Source of the DNA: Holophagae bacterium
Lineage (GTDB): Bacteria; Acidobacteriota; Holophagae; Acanthopleuribacterales; Acanthopleuribacteraceae
Assembly (NCBI GenBank): GCA_029263455.1
Contig: JAJCXM010000008.1
Span: 806,001-870,000 of the forward strand
Length of the DNA: 64,000 bases
Direction of reading: 5' to 3'
Each line of letters begins with the position of its first letter. Position 1 is the first letter of the stretch. The notes under the pieces were generated by a model. It ran no database searches. It worked only from the letters and a program-made list of their open reading frames with translations, and was not told the origin of the DNA. The translations under genes and the position numbers were made by a program. Positions 54,112-63,097 of this stretch are shown here, piece after piece.

Positions 54112-54966
54112 TCAAGCTTTTTTAGGCTGAACCATTGCGATTAAGGGTTCACAAACCATAGTGAATCCCACGCCAAATAGCGCGGACAGAAAAAACATAA
54201 GTGTCGTTTCCAAGTTATTGAGCCGGGCGTTTTCAAGGGTCAATTCTATTCCCAAATTCTCGGCGATGGCGCGATCTCCACCGATCGCCAATGGCACAGA
54301 CTGCCCATATCGATCATCGCCTTCCCAAATCATCTGGGTTCCGGCAAAACTCGAAATATGATTGGCTTGCGGCGTGGCACGCTTTACGTCCCACTCTGGT
54401 GGTAAATTCACGAAAACTTCCACATTGGTCGAAGCTTTGCCCGCCAACAATCCGATCTTTATCGCCCTAGTCGAAAGGGATCTCGGTGATAGCGCGTGAC
54501 CCGTTTGAATATTGAGATGCCCATACGTCTCTCGAAAAAGTTTCTGATCCATGTGTAAACAAAAATCACCCTCTCGACACTTCTCAACCAAGGTGCTCAA
54601 TTCCCGTTTTGAACTCGGGACAACGATGGATGATGGATTGAAATTGAAGCGCAGCGTCATGGAGGTTACTTGGTTGATCTTTTGAATGCGTTGATCTCGG
54701 TCGAGGACGTCATCAAAGAGGTCTATTTCCATTAGAATATTGTCCGCATCACGCATAGAGAAAGTAGCCCGGCAAAGAACTCGTTCAGCTTTTGATGCGG
54801 CATCCATGCGCACAAATGCGGTGGTTTGAAGGGAGGTAACGTCGTCAACACCACCGAAGATACCGCCCGAAATCGAGTCAATCAAGAAATAGGAAGCGAA
54901 TGTCACCACGAGCCCTACGAAGATACGATGAGTCGTCCAATTCCGAAGCAGACGCCAAAATTTCAT
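54112..54966 (-). CDS. membrane protein of unknown function, two membrane helices
   Basis: 284 residues from the ATG ending at 54966, preferred over a start 34 codons upstream because the latter lies in the decayed RES region and the chosen ATG opens just before the first membrane helix (IFVGLVVTFASYFLIDSI). A soluble part of about 210 residues follows (MRDADNILMEIDLFDDVLDR, VEVFVNLPPEWDVKRATPQ), then a second helix near the end (LMFFLSALFGVGFTMVCEPL). Likely topology: both ends inside, main domain outside. No family is recognised. It lies between mobile DNA and the RES remnant. Confidence 0.6.
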   Translation of the reverse strand: MKFWRLLRNWTTHRIFVGLVVTFASYFLIDSISGGIFGGVDDVTSLQTTAFVRMDAASKAERVLCRATFSMRDADNILMEIDLFDDVLDRDQRIQKINQVTSMTLRFNFNPSSIVVPSSKRELSTLVEKCREGDFCLHMDQKLFRETYGHLNIQTGHALSPRSLSTRAIKIGLLAGKASTNVEVFVNLPPEWDVKRATPQANHISSFAGTQMIWEGDDRYGQSVPLAIGGDRAIAENLGIELTLENARLNNLETTLMFFLSALFGVGFTMVCEPLIAMVQPKKA

Positions 54967-55108
54967 ACACCGATCCCTACCGTCGAAGCGGCAACTGTAC
55001 CACGGCCTCGATCCCAATTTCTGGTTTGCAAATGGATAGGCCAAAGACACGCGTTGGCTCGTCCTCAATTGTATTCAAGAGTTGGCTCATCCCTTCATGT
55101 TTCCCTAA

Positions 55109-55420
55109 ATATGGTTGCACCTGGGCCCGACCCAAATTCCAGAAGATTATTTGTTGTTTCGATTCCATATTCCCGACGACGTCAGTTCGGAATCGATTGA
55201 CGAGGACAAATTGATCGAAGACTGGCGTGGCTTCCCTGCACCCTCGGAACTACGAGACCTGGGTACGGATTGGCTGCAAAGCCGTCGTTCAGCACTTTTG
55301 GTGGTTCCTTCGGCTGTCAATTCGATCGAAAGAAACATCCTCGTCAACCCCATGCATAGTGACGGATCTCGCATTACCCTGATAAGAGCATCCGCATACA
55401 AATATGATTCCAGGTTATAG
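55109..55420 (+). pseudogene. decayed RES-domain toxin (C-terminal half)
   Basis: The C-terminal half of a RES toxin is readable: IPEDYLLFRFHIPDD, then DWRGFPAPSELRDLGTDW and SALLVVPSAVNSIERNILVNP, matching the family pattern of a WR-xP-xP stretch, LGD-W and the VPSA-x(5)-N-x-L-NP block. The N-terminal half, with the GGRWN motif and NAD-binding region, is missing or frameshifted: the frame is closed by TAA at 55106-55108. RES toxins degrade NAD and pair with Xre antitoxins; no intact antitoxin is seen next to it. It is probably a dead toxin gene. Confidence 0.7.
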
Positions 55421-55579
55421 GGCGGTTAGGTTTGACGGCGACACGAAATCTAAGACTTTTTGTGCAATGGCATCTTCTGAATGGTTAAATCGCCGGCTTG
55501 GATCAATCCCAATCACAGGGTTCACATTGCCATCCGGATACACATCGTTGACAGCCGATAAAAATCTTTTTCCCGGCAT
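55415..55579 (-). CDS. possible small ORF coupled to the amidohydrolase
   Basis: 54 codons opening in a TGATG overlap with the amidohydrolase stop (ATG 55579-55577). It reads MPGKRFLSAVNDVYPDGN, then a mixed helix EDAIAQKVLDF. No family is recognised. It could be a short coupled protein or the start of a gene broken by the adjacent decayed region. The overlap is the main support. Confidence 0.3.
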   Translation of the reverse strand: MPGKRFLSAVNDVYPDGNVNPVIGIDPSRRFNHSEDAIAQKVLDFVSPSNLTAL

Positions 55580-56526
55580 CAACGAACGGATGTGTGATCG
55601 CTATTTATTTGCTCAGTTGTCAGCCTTAGGAAGCGGGCGGCATTGTCGTAGTAGATCGCTCTTTTCTGTTTTTCCGTCAAGAAATCCGCAGTTTCGATAC
55701 CTTGGATCGCAAGCACAAAGGCATCCGGCCACACCATTTGATCGGATCCAAACATAATGCGGTCGGCGAATCCTGCATCAATCAATGCGCGCAGATAGCT
55801 ATGAAACTCGGCTCTCGGGATCGCCCAGTTTATGACGGCGACATCGACATAGACTTGAGGATATATGGTGAGAATGGCCTTGGTTTCTTGAAGAAACGGG
55901 TAGCCGCCGTGCATGAGGTACATGCGTAACTTTGGGTAGCGCACCAACACATCCTCAACCAGTAGAGGATTGCCTAAACGCGCCCTGAATTTGGGGCAAC
56001 AACCGTATGGCGTGCCGGCATCGCCAAGGCCGGTGTGCAGTGCCACCGGAATATCAAACTCAACGGCGATACGCCAATATGGGTCCATTTCAGAGGCCTC
56101 GGGCGATAAACCGAGGTATTGTAATCCAAGTTCACCTAATAAGGAGATCTCACCCTCCTTGATCAGTTTTTTAAGTGCATCCGCTGTTGGAAGAGGATCA
56201 CGTGGTCCTGTGTACGCGCCTCCGATCAATGACAATGGTGCGGATGCTCGCCATTGAGTTACATGTTCAAGCGGGCCACTTATAATGGCGCGCACAATGC
56301 CAACGCGCTCCATTTCCTTAAGCATCCCCAGTCGTGCTTCTTCGTCCGAAGTGAAACTGGGGATGACGCCCGTTATTTCGTTGGCTGGCGCCGGTTTGCC
56401 GTATTCGTCGAATCCAAATGCATGCATGTGCATATCAATGATGGGCCGTTGCGATAAGACAGCAGAACACCAAACGATGGACGATAACAAAAGAAGCCGT
56501 GCAATGAGATTTGGTTTTCGCATCAT
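55579..56526 (-). CDS. secreted amidohydrolase (Amidohydro_2 family)
   Basis: 315 residues with a signal peptide (MRKPNLIARLLLLSSIVWC). The TIM-barrel metal site begins with IIDMHMHAFGFD (HxH after strand 1); IPVALHTGLGD and MYLMHGGYPFLQETKAIL supply further His, and DRIMFGSDQMVWPD the late Asp. This is the ACMSD/Amidohydro_2 type, acting on lactones or decarboxylating ring-cleavage products. Export is unusual for the family but found in Acidobacteriota. The neighbours are a decayed toxin and repeat DNA, so no pathway can be inferred. Confidence 0.88.
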   Translation of the reverse strand: MMRKPNLIARLLLLSSIVWCSAVLSQRPIIDMHMHAFGFDEYGKPAPANEITGVIPSFTSDEEARLGMLKEMERVGIVRAIISGPLEHVTQWRASAPLSLIGGAYTGPRDPLPTADALKKLIKEGEISLLGELGLQYLGLSPEASEMDPYWRIAVEFDIPVALHTGLGDAGTPYGCCPKFRARLGNPLLVEDVLVRYPKLRMYLMHGGYPFLQETKAILTIYPQVYVDVAVINWAIPRAEFHSYLRALIDAGFADRIMFGSDQMVWPDAFVLAIQGIETADFLTEKQKRAIYYDNAARFLRLTTEQINSDHTSVR

Positions 56527-56761
56527 TCTCTCCTAACTTCATCCAATAAAGAGCAAAGTCCCCGACTTGTGTCGGGATCATAACCCAAATTCCTGGGTAG
56601 GCCTGTAATGCAAACGTAAATCAGAGTTTTGGGGCTCTGGCCCGCGTACGACCTTATAGTCCCAATAGATTCGTAGTTATTTTGGTATCTTCTGTCTCAT
56701 CGACGCGTTTGTTGCGGCCGTCAGCAGTAAGGACGCGAGGAAGTTGATAATGTACTGAATC

Positions 56762-56825
56762 GCCTTAAATCGCCGGAAGGCGGGGCCACCCTCACATGGC
56801 TATTACCCACCCGACCAGAGTTGAA
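56762..56825. repeat. degenerate dispersed repeat, copy 2
   Basis: Partner of 53979-54046: it shares the GCC-TTAAA start, the central ATGGCT-TTAC and the AGAGTTGAA end, with scattered substitutions and a 2-base gap. Confidence 0.5.
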
Positions 56826-57402
56826 TTGGTTGATTGAAGCCGGCCGATTGCAAACCATAACGAGCAAACCTGTCTCGACTATGGACTCAGAACCCAAGAC
56901 CAAATCCTGCATCATCCATTCCGTAAATTCGGTTATAGATTGCATTTCAAGTGACCTGTCGCCATTCAGTTTTCTTCGTAAGCTGATCGCCGCACGCAAG
57001 AAATTAGATGGCCACCTGTAGTTCTTATCAGGGGTTCACACAAGTTTTCCGATAAATCTCACTAGTTTCCCTAGCACGCTAGCGCGACAGGATATAGCCC
57101 CGACCGTGAGGTCGGGTAAGGTCACAAAAACGGGGCGCCACATCCCGCCTCAATAATTTCAACCGAGAAACCGCAGTTTAACAAATATATCAAAATATTT
57201 AATGCCAACAATTTGCGGCAAAATCGAATCAAAAATTAACGTCCCAACCTTCTGCCGCCTCTGTGAGGCTCAAACCACGGTGATCGTCGCCGATTCAAGC
57301 AGCAAGCTTCACCAATTTGAGCCCGTGCTTGCTCGGCGCGAAGAACCACTAGTCAAGATGACGGTTCCACAATCTATGGTCCGATGTGGCACAGGTGTTC
57401 CC

Positions 57403-57581
57403 GAGGCTGTCGCATAACTCGCTTCAAAGCTAAAGAATGTGAGTCTGGCTTCCTTGGCGCGGCGTAACGAGTGAAGCCGGCTAGTCGGAGGTTGTAATCC
57501 TTTTGTATTCAGGTAAATACGATAAACAAGGCAGCCGTCCTAGCCGTTACGTCAAATTATTAGGACTTATGCGGCAGCCTC
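57403..57581. mobile_element. MITE-like element, copy B
   Basis: It begins GAGGCTGTCGCATAA and ends TTATGCGGCAGCCTC, terminal inverted repeats of 15 bp with one mismatch. Length is 179 bp, with no coding capacity. Flanks TTCCC and GTCCC keep a four-base match, as expected from an aged target duplication. The interior is homologous to copy A but longer by about 40 bp. Confidence 0.85.
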
Positions 57582-57788
57582 GTCCCGCCTTTGGGCTCAA
57601 GATTTTAGTATCAAAGATTAATGGTCTGTTATCTTTAGTGGCGAATATGACGTGAATGTAGACATGGACAAAACTTTGAATTTGCCAACGAGCTCAGAAG
57701 CGCGGAGCGGCTTGGCTTCGCATTTTGTATGACACTAAGAAATTGCGGATTCCGTTGTCTATAATCACACGAAAACACTTCCAGTATC

Positions 57789-59267
57789 TCAGGGACAATT
57801 CCCCTCGGCAAGGTTGGTTGGTAACGCCTCAGCCTGCCGGATCAGACTTGAAATCGTTCCTGTAAACATCACGGCATGAATGGGGTAAAGCATGACCCAG
57901 TAAACCCAGCCCATGAATCCCTTGGGCGCGAAATAGGCCCATTGCTCCACCCTGGTGCCCCCGTTTTCAGGGATTAAACGGTACTCCAGCCAGGCCTTGC
58001 CAGGTAATTTCATTTCGGCCTTTAACCGAATCGATTTTGGTTCAACCAAATGCTCGACTCGCCAGAAATCTAGGGCGTCGCCAACCCTTAAATTCAGTTG
58101 GTCGCGTCGGCCGCGGCGTAGTCCAACACCACCCACAAGTCGATCCACTAAGCCTCGCAGCGCCCATGCCCAGTTCATGAATGGCCAACCATTATCGCCT
58201 CCCAGACCGCAAATTTGTCGAAACACATCGACTTGTGAACATGAGGTCACGAGACTGCGGCGGTCCACAAAAACGCCCTCCCGGTCAACCACAGTCGGCG
58301 ATGGCTCTTTGCTCTCTGGCCCAACTGCATCGAACCAGGTACTTTCTCGCGCGGGTTGTTTGAATGCACCGATCACGGCTTCGCGGTAGGACTTGGGATG
58401 AATCTCAGGGAACAGGCGTCGCGCGTCGTCGTTCAGGCAGGTCGCCTCGTTCTTTAGACCTTCAATCAAGGGTCTAGCAATCAATCCGGTTACAGGCGTC
58501 ACCAGGTGAACCCAATAGGACGAGAGTCGTGGCGTCAACACAGGAACAGGCAAGAGCCAGCGTTTGAGGCCCCTCAGTTCGGCGTACTGACGCATCATAT
58601 CGCCATAACTGACGACGTTGGCACCGATTTCGATGATCCGATCATAGGGCTCATCGGGTCGGATCCCGGCCATTAGGTAGCTCAAGACGTCGGCAATCGA
58701 GATCGGCTGGGTCTTGGTATAGACCCATCGCGGGCAAATCATGACCGGAACACGTTCCGTTAAGTACCGCACCAGTTCAAACGACAAGCTTCCGGATCCA
58801 ACGATCACGCCAGCACGAAATTCGGTCACCGGTACGCCAGCAATCCGGAGCGCTTGGCCGGTCTCGTGCCGCGACTTAAGGTGAGGCGACAGATTGGCCT
58901 GTGGGTCGCCTAGTCCCCCCAGATAAATGATCTGTTTCACACCCGCCTTAACTGCAGCCCTTGAGAAATTCTGGGCAGCTTGGTGATCTCGCGCGTCAAA
59001 ACCCGGTCCGCCCGCCATCGAGTGGATGAGGTAATAGGCGACGTCTATGTCGTGCATGGCGGTCGTCAGGGACTGAGGCCGCAACACGTCGCCCTCAGCA
59101 ATGGTCACCCGTCCTGACCATTCCATTCGTTGGCCGCGCTGCCAGTCCCTGACGAGGCAGCGCACCGTGAAGCCTTGACCCAACAGTCGCTTGACCAGCC
59201 GGCCACCAACGTATCCGGTCGCTCCGGTAACCAACACGCGAATTGGCGATTTCCTATTCATGTCCAA
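57789..59267 (-). CDS. NAD(P)-binding SDR/epimerase with C-terminal DUF2867 domain
   Basis: 492 residues; the TTG at 59267 is favoured because AGGAGG lies 7 bases before it, while the ATG two codons later would be 13 bases away. The Rossmann start is VLVTGATGYVGGRLVKRLL, followed by VRCLVRDWQRG, VAYYLIHSM and KQIIYLGGLGD, as in the YbjT-like extended SDR group. The C-terminal 150 residues are a DUF2867-like domain (VGDALDFWRVEHLVEPKSI, AWLEYRLIPENGGTRVEQ). Such proteins are often encoded with photolyase or CIA30 genes; here a CIA30 gene lies divergently upstream. GC looks higher than in the flanks. Confidence 0.88.
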   Translation of the reverse strand: MDMNRKSPIRVLVTGATGYVGGRLVKRLLGQGFTVRCLVRDWQRGQRMEWSGRVTIAEGDVLRPQSLTTAMHDIDVAYYLIHSMAGGPGFDARDHQAAQNFSRAAVKAGVKQIIYLGGLGDPQANLSPHLKSRHETGQALRIAGVPVTEFRAGVIVGSGSLSFELVRYLTERVPVMICPRWVYTKTQPISIADVLSYLMAGIRPDEPYDRIIEIGANVVSYGDMMRQYAELRGLKRWLLPVPVLTPRLSSYWVHLVTPVTGLIARPLIEGLKNEATCLNDDARRLFPEIHPKSYREAVIGAFKQPARESTWFDAVGPESKEPSPTVVDREGVFVDRRSLVTSCSQVDVFRQICGLGGDNGWPFMNWAWALRGLVDRLVGGVGLRRGRRDQLNLRVGDALDFWRVEHLVEPKSIRLKAEMKLPGKAWLEYRLIPENGGTRVEQWAYFAPKGFMGWVYWVMLYPIHAVMFTGTISSLIRQAEALPTNLAEGNCP

Positions 59268-59577
59268 ACGAAGACCTCCTCAGGTTGCCTGCTAAGTTTG
59301 ATTGTTTGTCCATGTTTTGTCAAGATTTGTTTTTGAAGGTCAAGATGGTCTTCTGTCGCAAAAACATGTTATCTAGCCTGGGATTAGAACATTACTTGAC
59401 TAATTTGTTGACGGCAAGTGCCACAATTAAACAAATAGACAAAACTTGGACATTTATTAAACGTATAGATCTTGTGTGCTCACATAATTCGATTGCGAAT
59501 GGGTGGATGTGCGGCGCACAGGACGGAGATCGGGTGCTTGGATGTTCCTGGTCGATCGAATTTATGGGAGGTTTTGA
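59268..59577. promoter_or_regulatory. divergent promoter region with a 15-bp inverted repeat
   Basis: TGTCCATGTTTTGTC (59307-59321) and GACAAAACTTGGACA (59438-59452) are inverted copies with one mismatch, one near each divergent gene. The 11-base core TTTGTCCATGT (59305-59315) also occurs reversed at 57662-57672. A shared regulator of the SDR and CIA30 genes is likely, perhaps of the MerR type; that is inference. Confidence 0.45.
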
Positions 59578-60105
59578 ATGATGACGGTACTGAAGGCAAT
59601 GGTGTTGATCGTGAACCCGTCCCTAATTGAGTTTCCTGGCAACGAAGCCAACCTTTGGCAGATCGTCAACGATGGTGTGATGGGCGGCTTGTCCCGAGGG
59701 ACTTGGACAACACATGCCCAACACGCCGAGTTCAAGGGTCTTTTATCTCTGGAGAACAACGGGGGCTTTTCCTCAGTACGGCGGATGCCGCAGGACTTGG
59801 ACACCGCCCGCGCGCTGGGATTCGTGTTACGGGTCAAGGGAGACGGCCGAACTTATCAATTCCGATTGCGAACGAACGATGGATTCGACGGCATCGCCTA
59901 TCGCGCCCAGTTCAAAACCCAGCCCAACCATTGGATCGAAATTTACTTGCCGATCGCGGTATTTAAGCCCGTGTATCGCGGTCGAGTCCAAGCCAACGCG
60001 CCGCCCCTCCAGCCCAACGCGATCCGCCAATTAGGTTTCCTGATTGCCGGCAAACAGGCCGGCCCATTCTCTCTGCAAGTCGCCTCCATCGACATCCGTC
60101 GCTGA
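59578..60105 (+). CDS. CIA30-family protein
   Basis: 175 residues from ATG 59578 with GGGAGG 6 bases upstream. The family is shown by LWQIVNDGVMGGLSRGTW, FKGLLSLENNGGFSSVR and WIEIYLPIAVFKPVYRGR. CIA30 (complex I intermediate-associated 30) folds are beta-sandwiches; bacterial members are often encoded with or fused to SDR proteins like the divergent neighbour. A short hydrophobic start is present but a signal peptide is not certain. The molecular role in bacteria is unclear. Confidence 0.88.
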   Translation: MMTVLKAMVLIVNPSLIEFPGNEANLWQIVNDGVMGGLSRGTWTTHAQHAEFKGLLSLENNGGFSSVRRMPQDLDTARALGFVLRVKGDGRTYQFRLRTNDGFDGIAYRAQFKTQPNHWIEIYLPIAVFKPVYRGRVQANAPPLQPNAIRQLGFLIAGKQAGPFSLQVASIDIRR

Positions 60106-60686
60106 CCCTGGCTCTTTTTGATTTCGTGAGGTTACAAAAAGTCCTGAGCCCCTTTGGGCGGCACACCAAGCCTCAAAAATGTGTGTGTTTGGCTTCTACG
60201 GCGCGGCCGTTCGACAGGGGTACATTTCTCGTGATACATAATCCATTCGCGGTCATGATCTCAAAAATGGGTGACAGACTAAGCTCACGACAACATGTCC
60301 CCATAAACCTCCTTCGTGTGTGAAATCGACGGACTTCGGGATCAGGTTATAGTTGGGAAAAATTAAATTGAAGGTGACCGTCAAGTCAGAGGTAAGGCAT
60401 CAAGAAAGGTTGATAGACTTGCTTCACGACAACATGCCCCCATAAATTTCTCCCTCCTGGAGCAAAACAGACGTGGAACGCAATTGGGTACTTAGATCGG
60501 GTATCACTGTTAACGATCTAAGTACGTTGCTCCTGATGATCAAGTGCTGCAGTCATGATTCTGGGTGACACTAATCATCAATCCCAGCGCGGGTTGCCGA
60601 AAGAAGGGTTGTCCGATAATGACCCCTGCGCAACGATTGGACGCTGAGGTGGTAAGTTGCGCGCCCGTCCAGCTATTGAACCTATT
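60106..60686. repeat. 581-base intergenic block with a 35-bp direct repeat
   Basis: No gene is seen. Two related direct repeats begin GACAGACT (60272-60309) and GATAGACT (60412-60446) and share ACGACAACATG followed by CCCCATAAA. They look like remnants of IS ends or of a dispersed repeat. Confidence 0.45.
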
Positions 60687-61478
60687 TCAATAGGGATGAC
60701 TGAAGGCGTTGTGGGTCCAGGTGATCCAGTAACCTTCGGAAGCGCCACCACTGACATCACTCAGGGTAAAGCGAACCACGTATTTGCCTGGAATGTCTGG
60801 CTGGATCGTGAGCGCCTTACACTGCTTACGCCCTAGAAATGGGGCCTGCATCCATTGGCACTGAGTGACGAGTGTGAGGCTCGTACTCCCCGCCGGCTTA
60901 GAAATCTCTTCCATGCGGTAAACGGTTGGTTGTGGGTTCAGATAAGGCGTCAATCCGACACCGACTCGCATGTAGCGTGCACGGTTGGTAACGACGTTGG
61001 TAAATGTAGGTGAACCGGCTGGCCCGTAAGTCACAAAGTCGTCGGCCGTTACGATCACCGGATTGTCGCGGTAGAAGTAGTAGAGGCGCTCGCCGGTGTT
61101 TTGATAATTGCGCGTGTCCCGCAGCACTACTTTGACGATGATGACCGCAGAATTCGAGCTGCCCGACATCGTGGCGGTGATCGCGTTGGCCGTTTGTATT
61201 TGAGCTAAGCCCAATTTCACGGTGGTACCTGCATAACTGCAGAACGTTTGAGGAATGCCAGCTCCAATTCTGGGATTGAAAATGATGTTTCGGTCGCCAG
61301 ACAACAAGGCGTTCATGCGAACTGGCGCGGATTTGCTTGCCCAGCTCTGATTCGTAGGACCCAGCGTAAATCCAGCCATCGTGTTGACACTCAAAGCTAA
61401 CAACCCCAAGGAAAGCAACCACCTAGGGAAGTGACTCAGGGTACCTGAATAAAACTGTGGTTTGTCAGCAGATCGCAT
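60687..61478 (-). CDS. secreted hypothetical protein
   Basis: 263 residues from the ATG ending at 61478, which follows AAGGAG by 6 bases and opens a signal peptide (RWLLSLGLLALSVNTMAGF); an upstream in-frame start adds 37 residues with no ribosome site. The mature part is beta rich (GDRNIIFNPRIGAGI, SAVIIVKVVLRDTRNYQ, KYVVRFTLSDVSGGASEG), with Cys pairs FCSYAG and QCQWMQ/KQCKAL. No family was recognised. It stands alone. Confidence 0.6.
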   Translation of the reverse strand: MRSADKPQFYSGTLSHFPRWLLSLGLLALSVNTMAGFTLGPTNQSWASKSAPVRMNALLSGDRNIIFNPRIGAGIPQTFCSYAGTTVKLGLAQIQTANAITATMSGSSNSAVIIVKVVLRDTRNYQNTGERLYYFYRDNPVIVTADDFVTYGPAGSPTFTNVVTNRARYMRVGVGLTPYLNPQPTVYRMEEISKPAGSTSLTLVTQCQWMQAPFLGRKQCKALTIQPDIPGKYVVRFTLSDVSGGASEGYWITWTHNAFSHPY

Positions 61479-61984
61479 GGGGGTCTCCTTCTTGGCAATA
61501 TTCCAGCAATACGACTGGAGATAGGTGTTTGGATCACTGGGTTGGTGCGCCGATCGTCCCTTGCCCTCAATCAGGCGCGGGGCTAGCACCCCTGATACAG
61601 GTCAGTAACCTGGTGGATGAGCCTTGAACCCAAGGGCAGACTGAAGCTGTTGTGCAGCGGCCAAACACAGCTCATCGTCGTGCATGGGACGATGAGCTGT
61701 ACAAATTGAGGTGTTTTGTCTTTAAGACCTACCGGTACCGCGACGGAGGGCAAACCTAACTAATTTTATCGGGACAGGACGTGTGTAAGTCAGTTTACAA
61801 AAGGTACACGGTAGATGGCAGATTAATTTCGATCGGCGGATAAGGACGCCACGGCCGACGTTGGACAAACTTTCACCAACACACAAATTCCACTACAAGT
61901 ACCTCGGTAGGTGATACGGCAAATATGTTTTCCAAGTTGTGAATATCGATCTCATCGGGCGTTATCGGGCTTTGACTGATCGTG
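61479..61984. other. 506-base intergenic block with a long hairpin
   Basis: No gene is seen. ACAGCTCATCGTC (61667-61679) and GACGATGAGCTGT (61688-61700) form a 13-bp perfect stem with an 8-base loop. Neither strand has a T tract right after it. Confidence 0.45.
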
Positions 61985-62455
61985 CTATTTCAGTGCGTCG
62001 CCGCGCGCACAAGAGAAGGCGCCTTTGACAAGCACAACAGCGCTGTCCTCTTTAGTACTTTCTTGAGTTTTAAACTCGAAATGTCCTTCTACCCGATCGC
62101 CGAAGGCGGTAAACACCACATGGCCTTCCGTATGAAAGGAATACATCTCACGACCCTCTCCTGAAATGATGAAGGATCCCCCCAAGGTGTCCTTGACCCC
62201 TCGGTAGTGAAATTTGACGGGGAACCTGCCCGTTGTCGGAGTAAATTCCTTGGAGAAAAAGAGGTTGGCCGAAAATCCGCTACCATGTTCTTTGCGATAA
62301 GCACGAGGCGTCACCAATCGCAGGATCCAAACCTTACCCATGTCATTGAAACTGATCGAACTCGAGACCTCGTAGCGGCCCGTATGAGCGCCCTGCACTT
62401 CGAACCAATTGCTGTCGCCACCCGCAAGCCCTATGAACATCAACACCCAAAACAC
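61985..62455 (-). CDS. small secreted hypothetical protein
   Basis: 156 residues from a GTG start with GGAGGATTACC as ribosome site (7-base spacing). A short signal peptide (MFWVLMFIGLAGG) is followed by a beta-sandwich-like domain (GRYEVSSSISFNDMGKVW, GSFIISGEGREMYSFHTEGH, VEGHFEFKTQEST). One Cys near the end. Family not recognised. Confidence 0.55.
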   Translation of the reverse strand: MFWVLMFIGLAGGDSNWFEVQGAHTGRYEVSSSISFNDMGKVWILRLVTPRAYRKEHGSGFSANLFFSKEFTPTTGRFPVKFHYRGVKDTLGGSFIISGEGREMYSFHTEGHVVFTAFGDRVEGHFEFKTQESTKEDSAVVLVKGAFSCARGDALK

Positions 62456-63097
62456 GGTAATCCTCCTTCACGCTCCAAACACGATGGACCATACAATTCT
62501 AGAGGCCGCAGGCGCTCGCTGTCCAATGCTCGGTTCTACGGCAAAGTGAGTTCGATCAATGGGCACTTCTCGTAAATAGATTCGAACAAGCCATATCCAA
62601 GTGTGTTGTGAACCCTGAAGGTGCAGCCAATGACGAGCTCTTTCAGTTTTGAAATATCTTGAGATCCTGTCCATCCTGTCTGAGAGACTTTTGGACAGGA
62701 TTAACATGATGGTCAGGATGTTTTTTTGACGAGGTTGTTGCAGCGCCTCGACGGCTTAGGTGCGGACTTCAGGTACAGTGATTTCAACGAATTAAAGCAA
62801 CTTCAAGCGTTTGACAAAGATGTCGGACCCTTGCGATGTGATATCCGGTTGTCGGTCAATTGAGCCGGCATGGTACGGCAAGAAACCGATAAAAAGCGGT
62901 GGCAAGCCACGTGCAATCCAAATCGGAAGCTGAATGGTCTTCCTAGCCGGCCTGGTGCTCGGTGGTACACTTTTACACGATCACTGCGGTTCATCTTTGC
63001 GTTGTCAAACGCACTGCCAACATCACCTTCAAACACAAATTTGGAATCTATGCTTCCGTATTTGTGTTTGCCTATTGATCTCATTTGAGGAGGCCAT
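62456..63097. repeat. 642-base intergenic block with ATCCTGTC-type repeat
   Basis: No gene is supported. At 62663-62720 the sequence ATCCTGTC, ATCCTGTC, GACAGGAT, CAGGATG can fold in alternative stems and ends in seven T residues. It resembles a dispersed repeat of the AGGATTAACAGGATG type found in many genomes, and on the plus strand could act as a terminator. The short frames here look non-coding. Confidence 0.45.

Larger units (their letters stand above)
56527..57788. other. 1.26-kb gene-poor block with repeat copy 2 and MITE copy B
   Basis: No gene is supported. It holds the degenerate repeat at 56762-56825, a hairpin CCCGACC-GTGA-GGTCGGG (57099-57116), the MITE at 57403-57581, and ACATGGACAAA (57662-57672), which also occurs reversed at 59305-59315. 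Open frames at 56721-56999 and 57202-57417 show no family and overlap the repeats. Confidence 0.5.

Noticed and set aside
54826-55214. Plus-strand frames with apparent start codons
   Set aside because: They overlap the N terminus of the membrane-protein gene and the decayed RES region, and show no conserved pattern; part may be the lost RES N terminus.
56721-57417. Two frames of 71 and 92 codons, one with a CRLC-type Cys pair
   Set aside because: They lie in repeat-rich DNA beside the MITE, with no ribosome site and no family.
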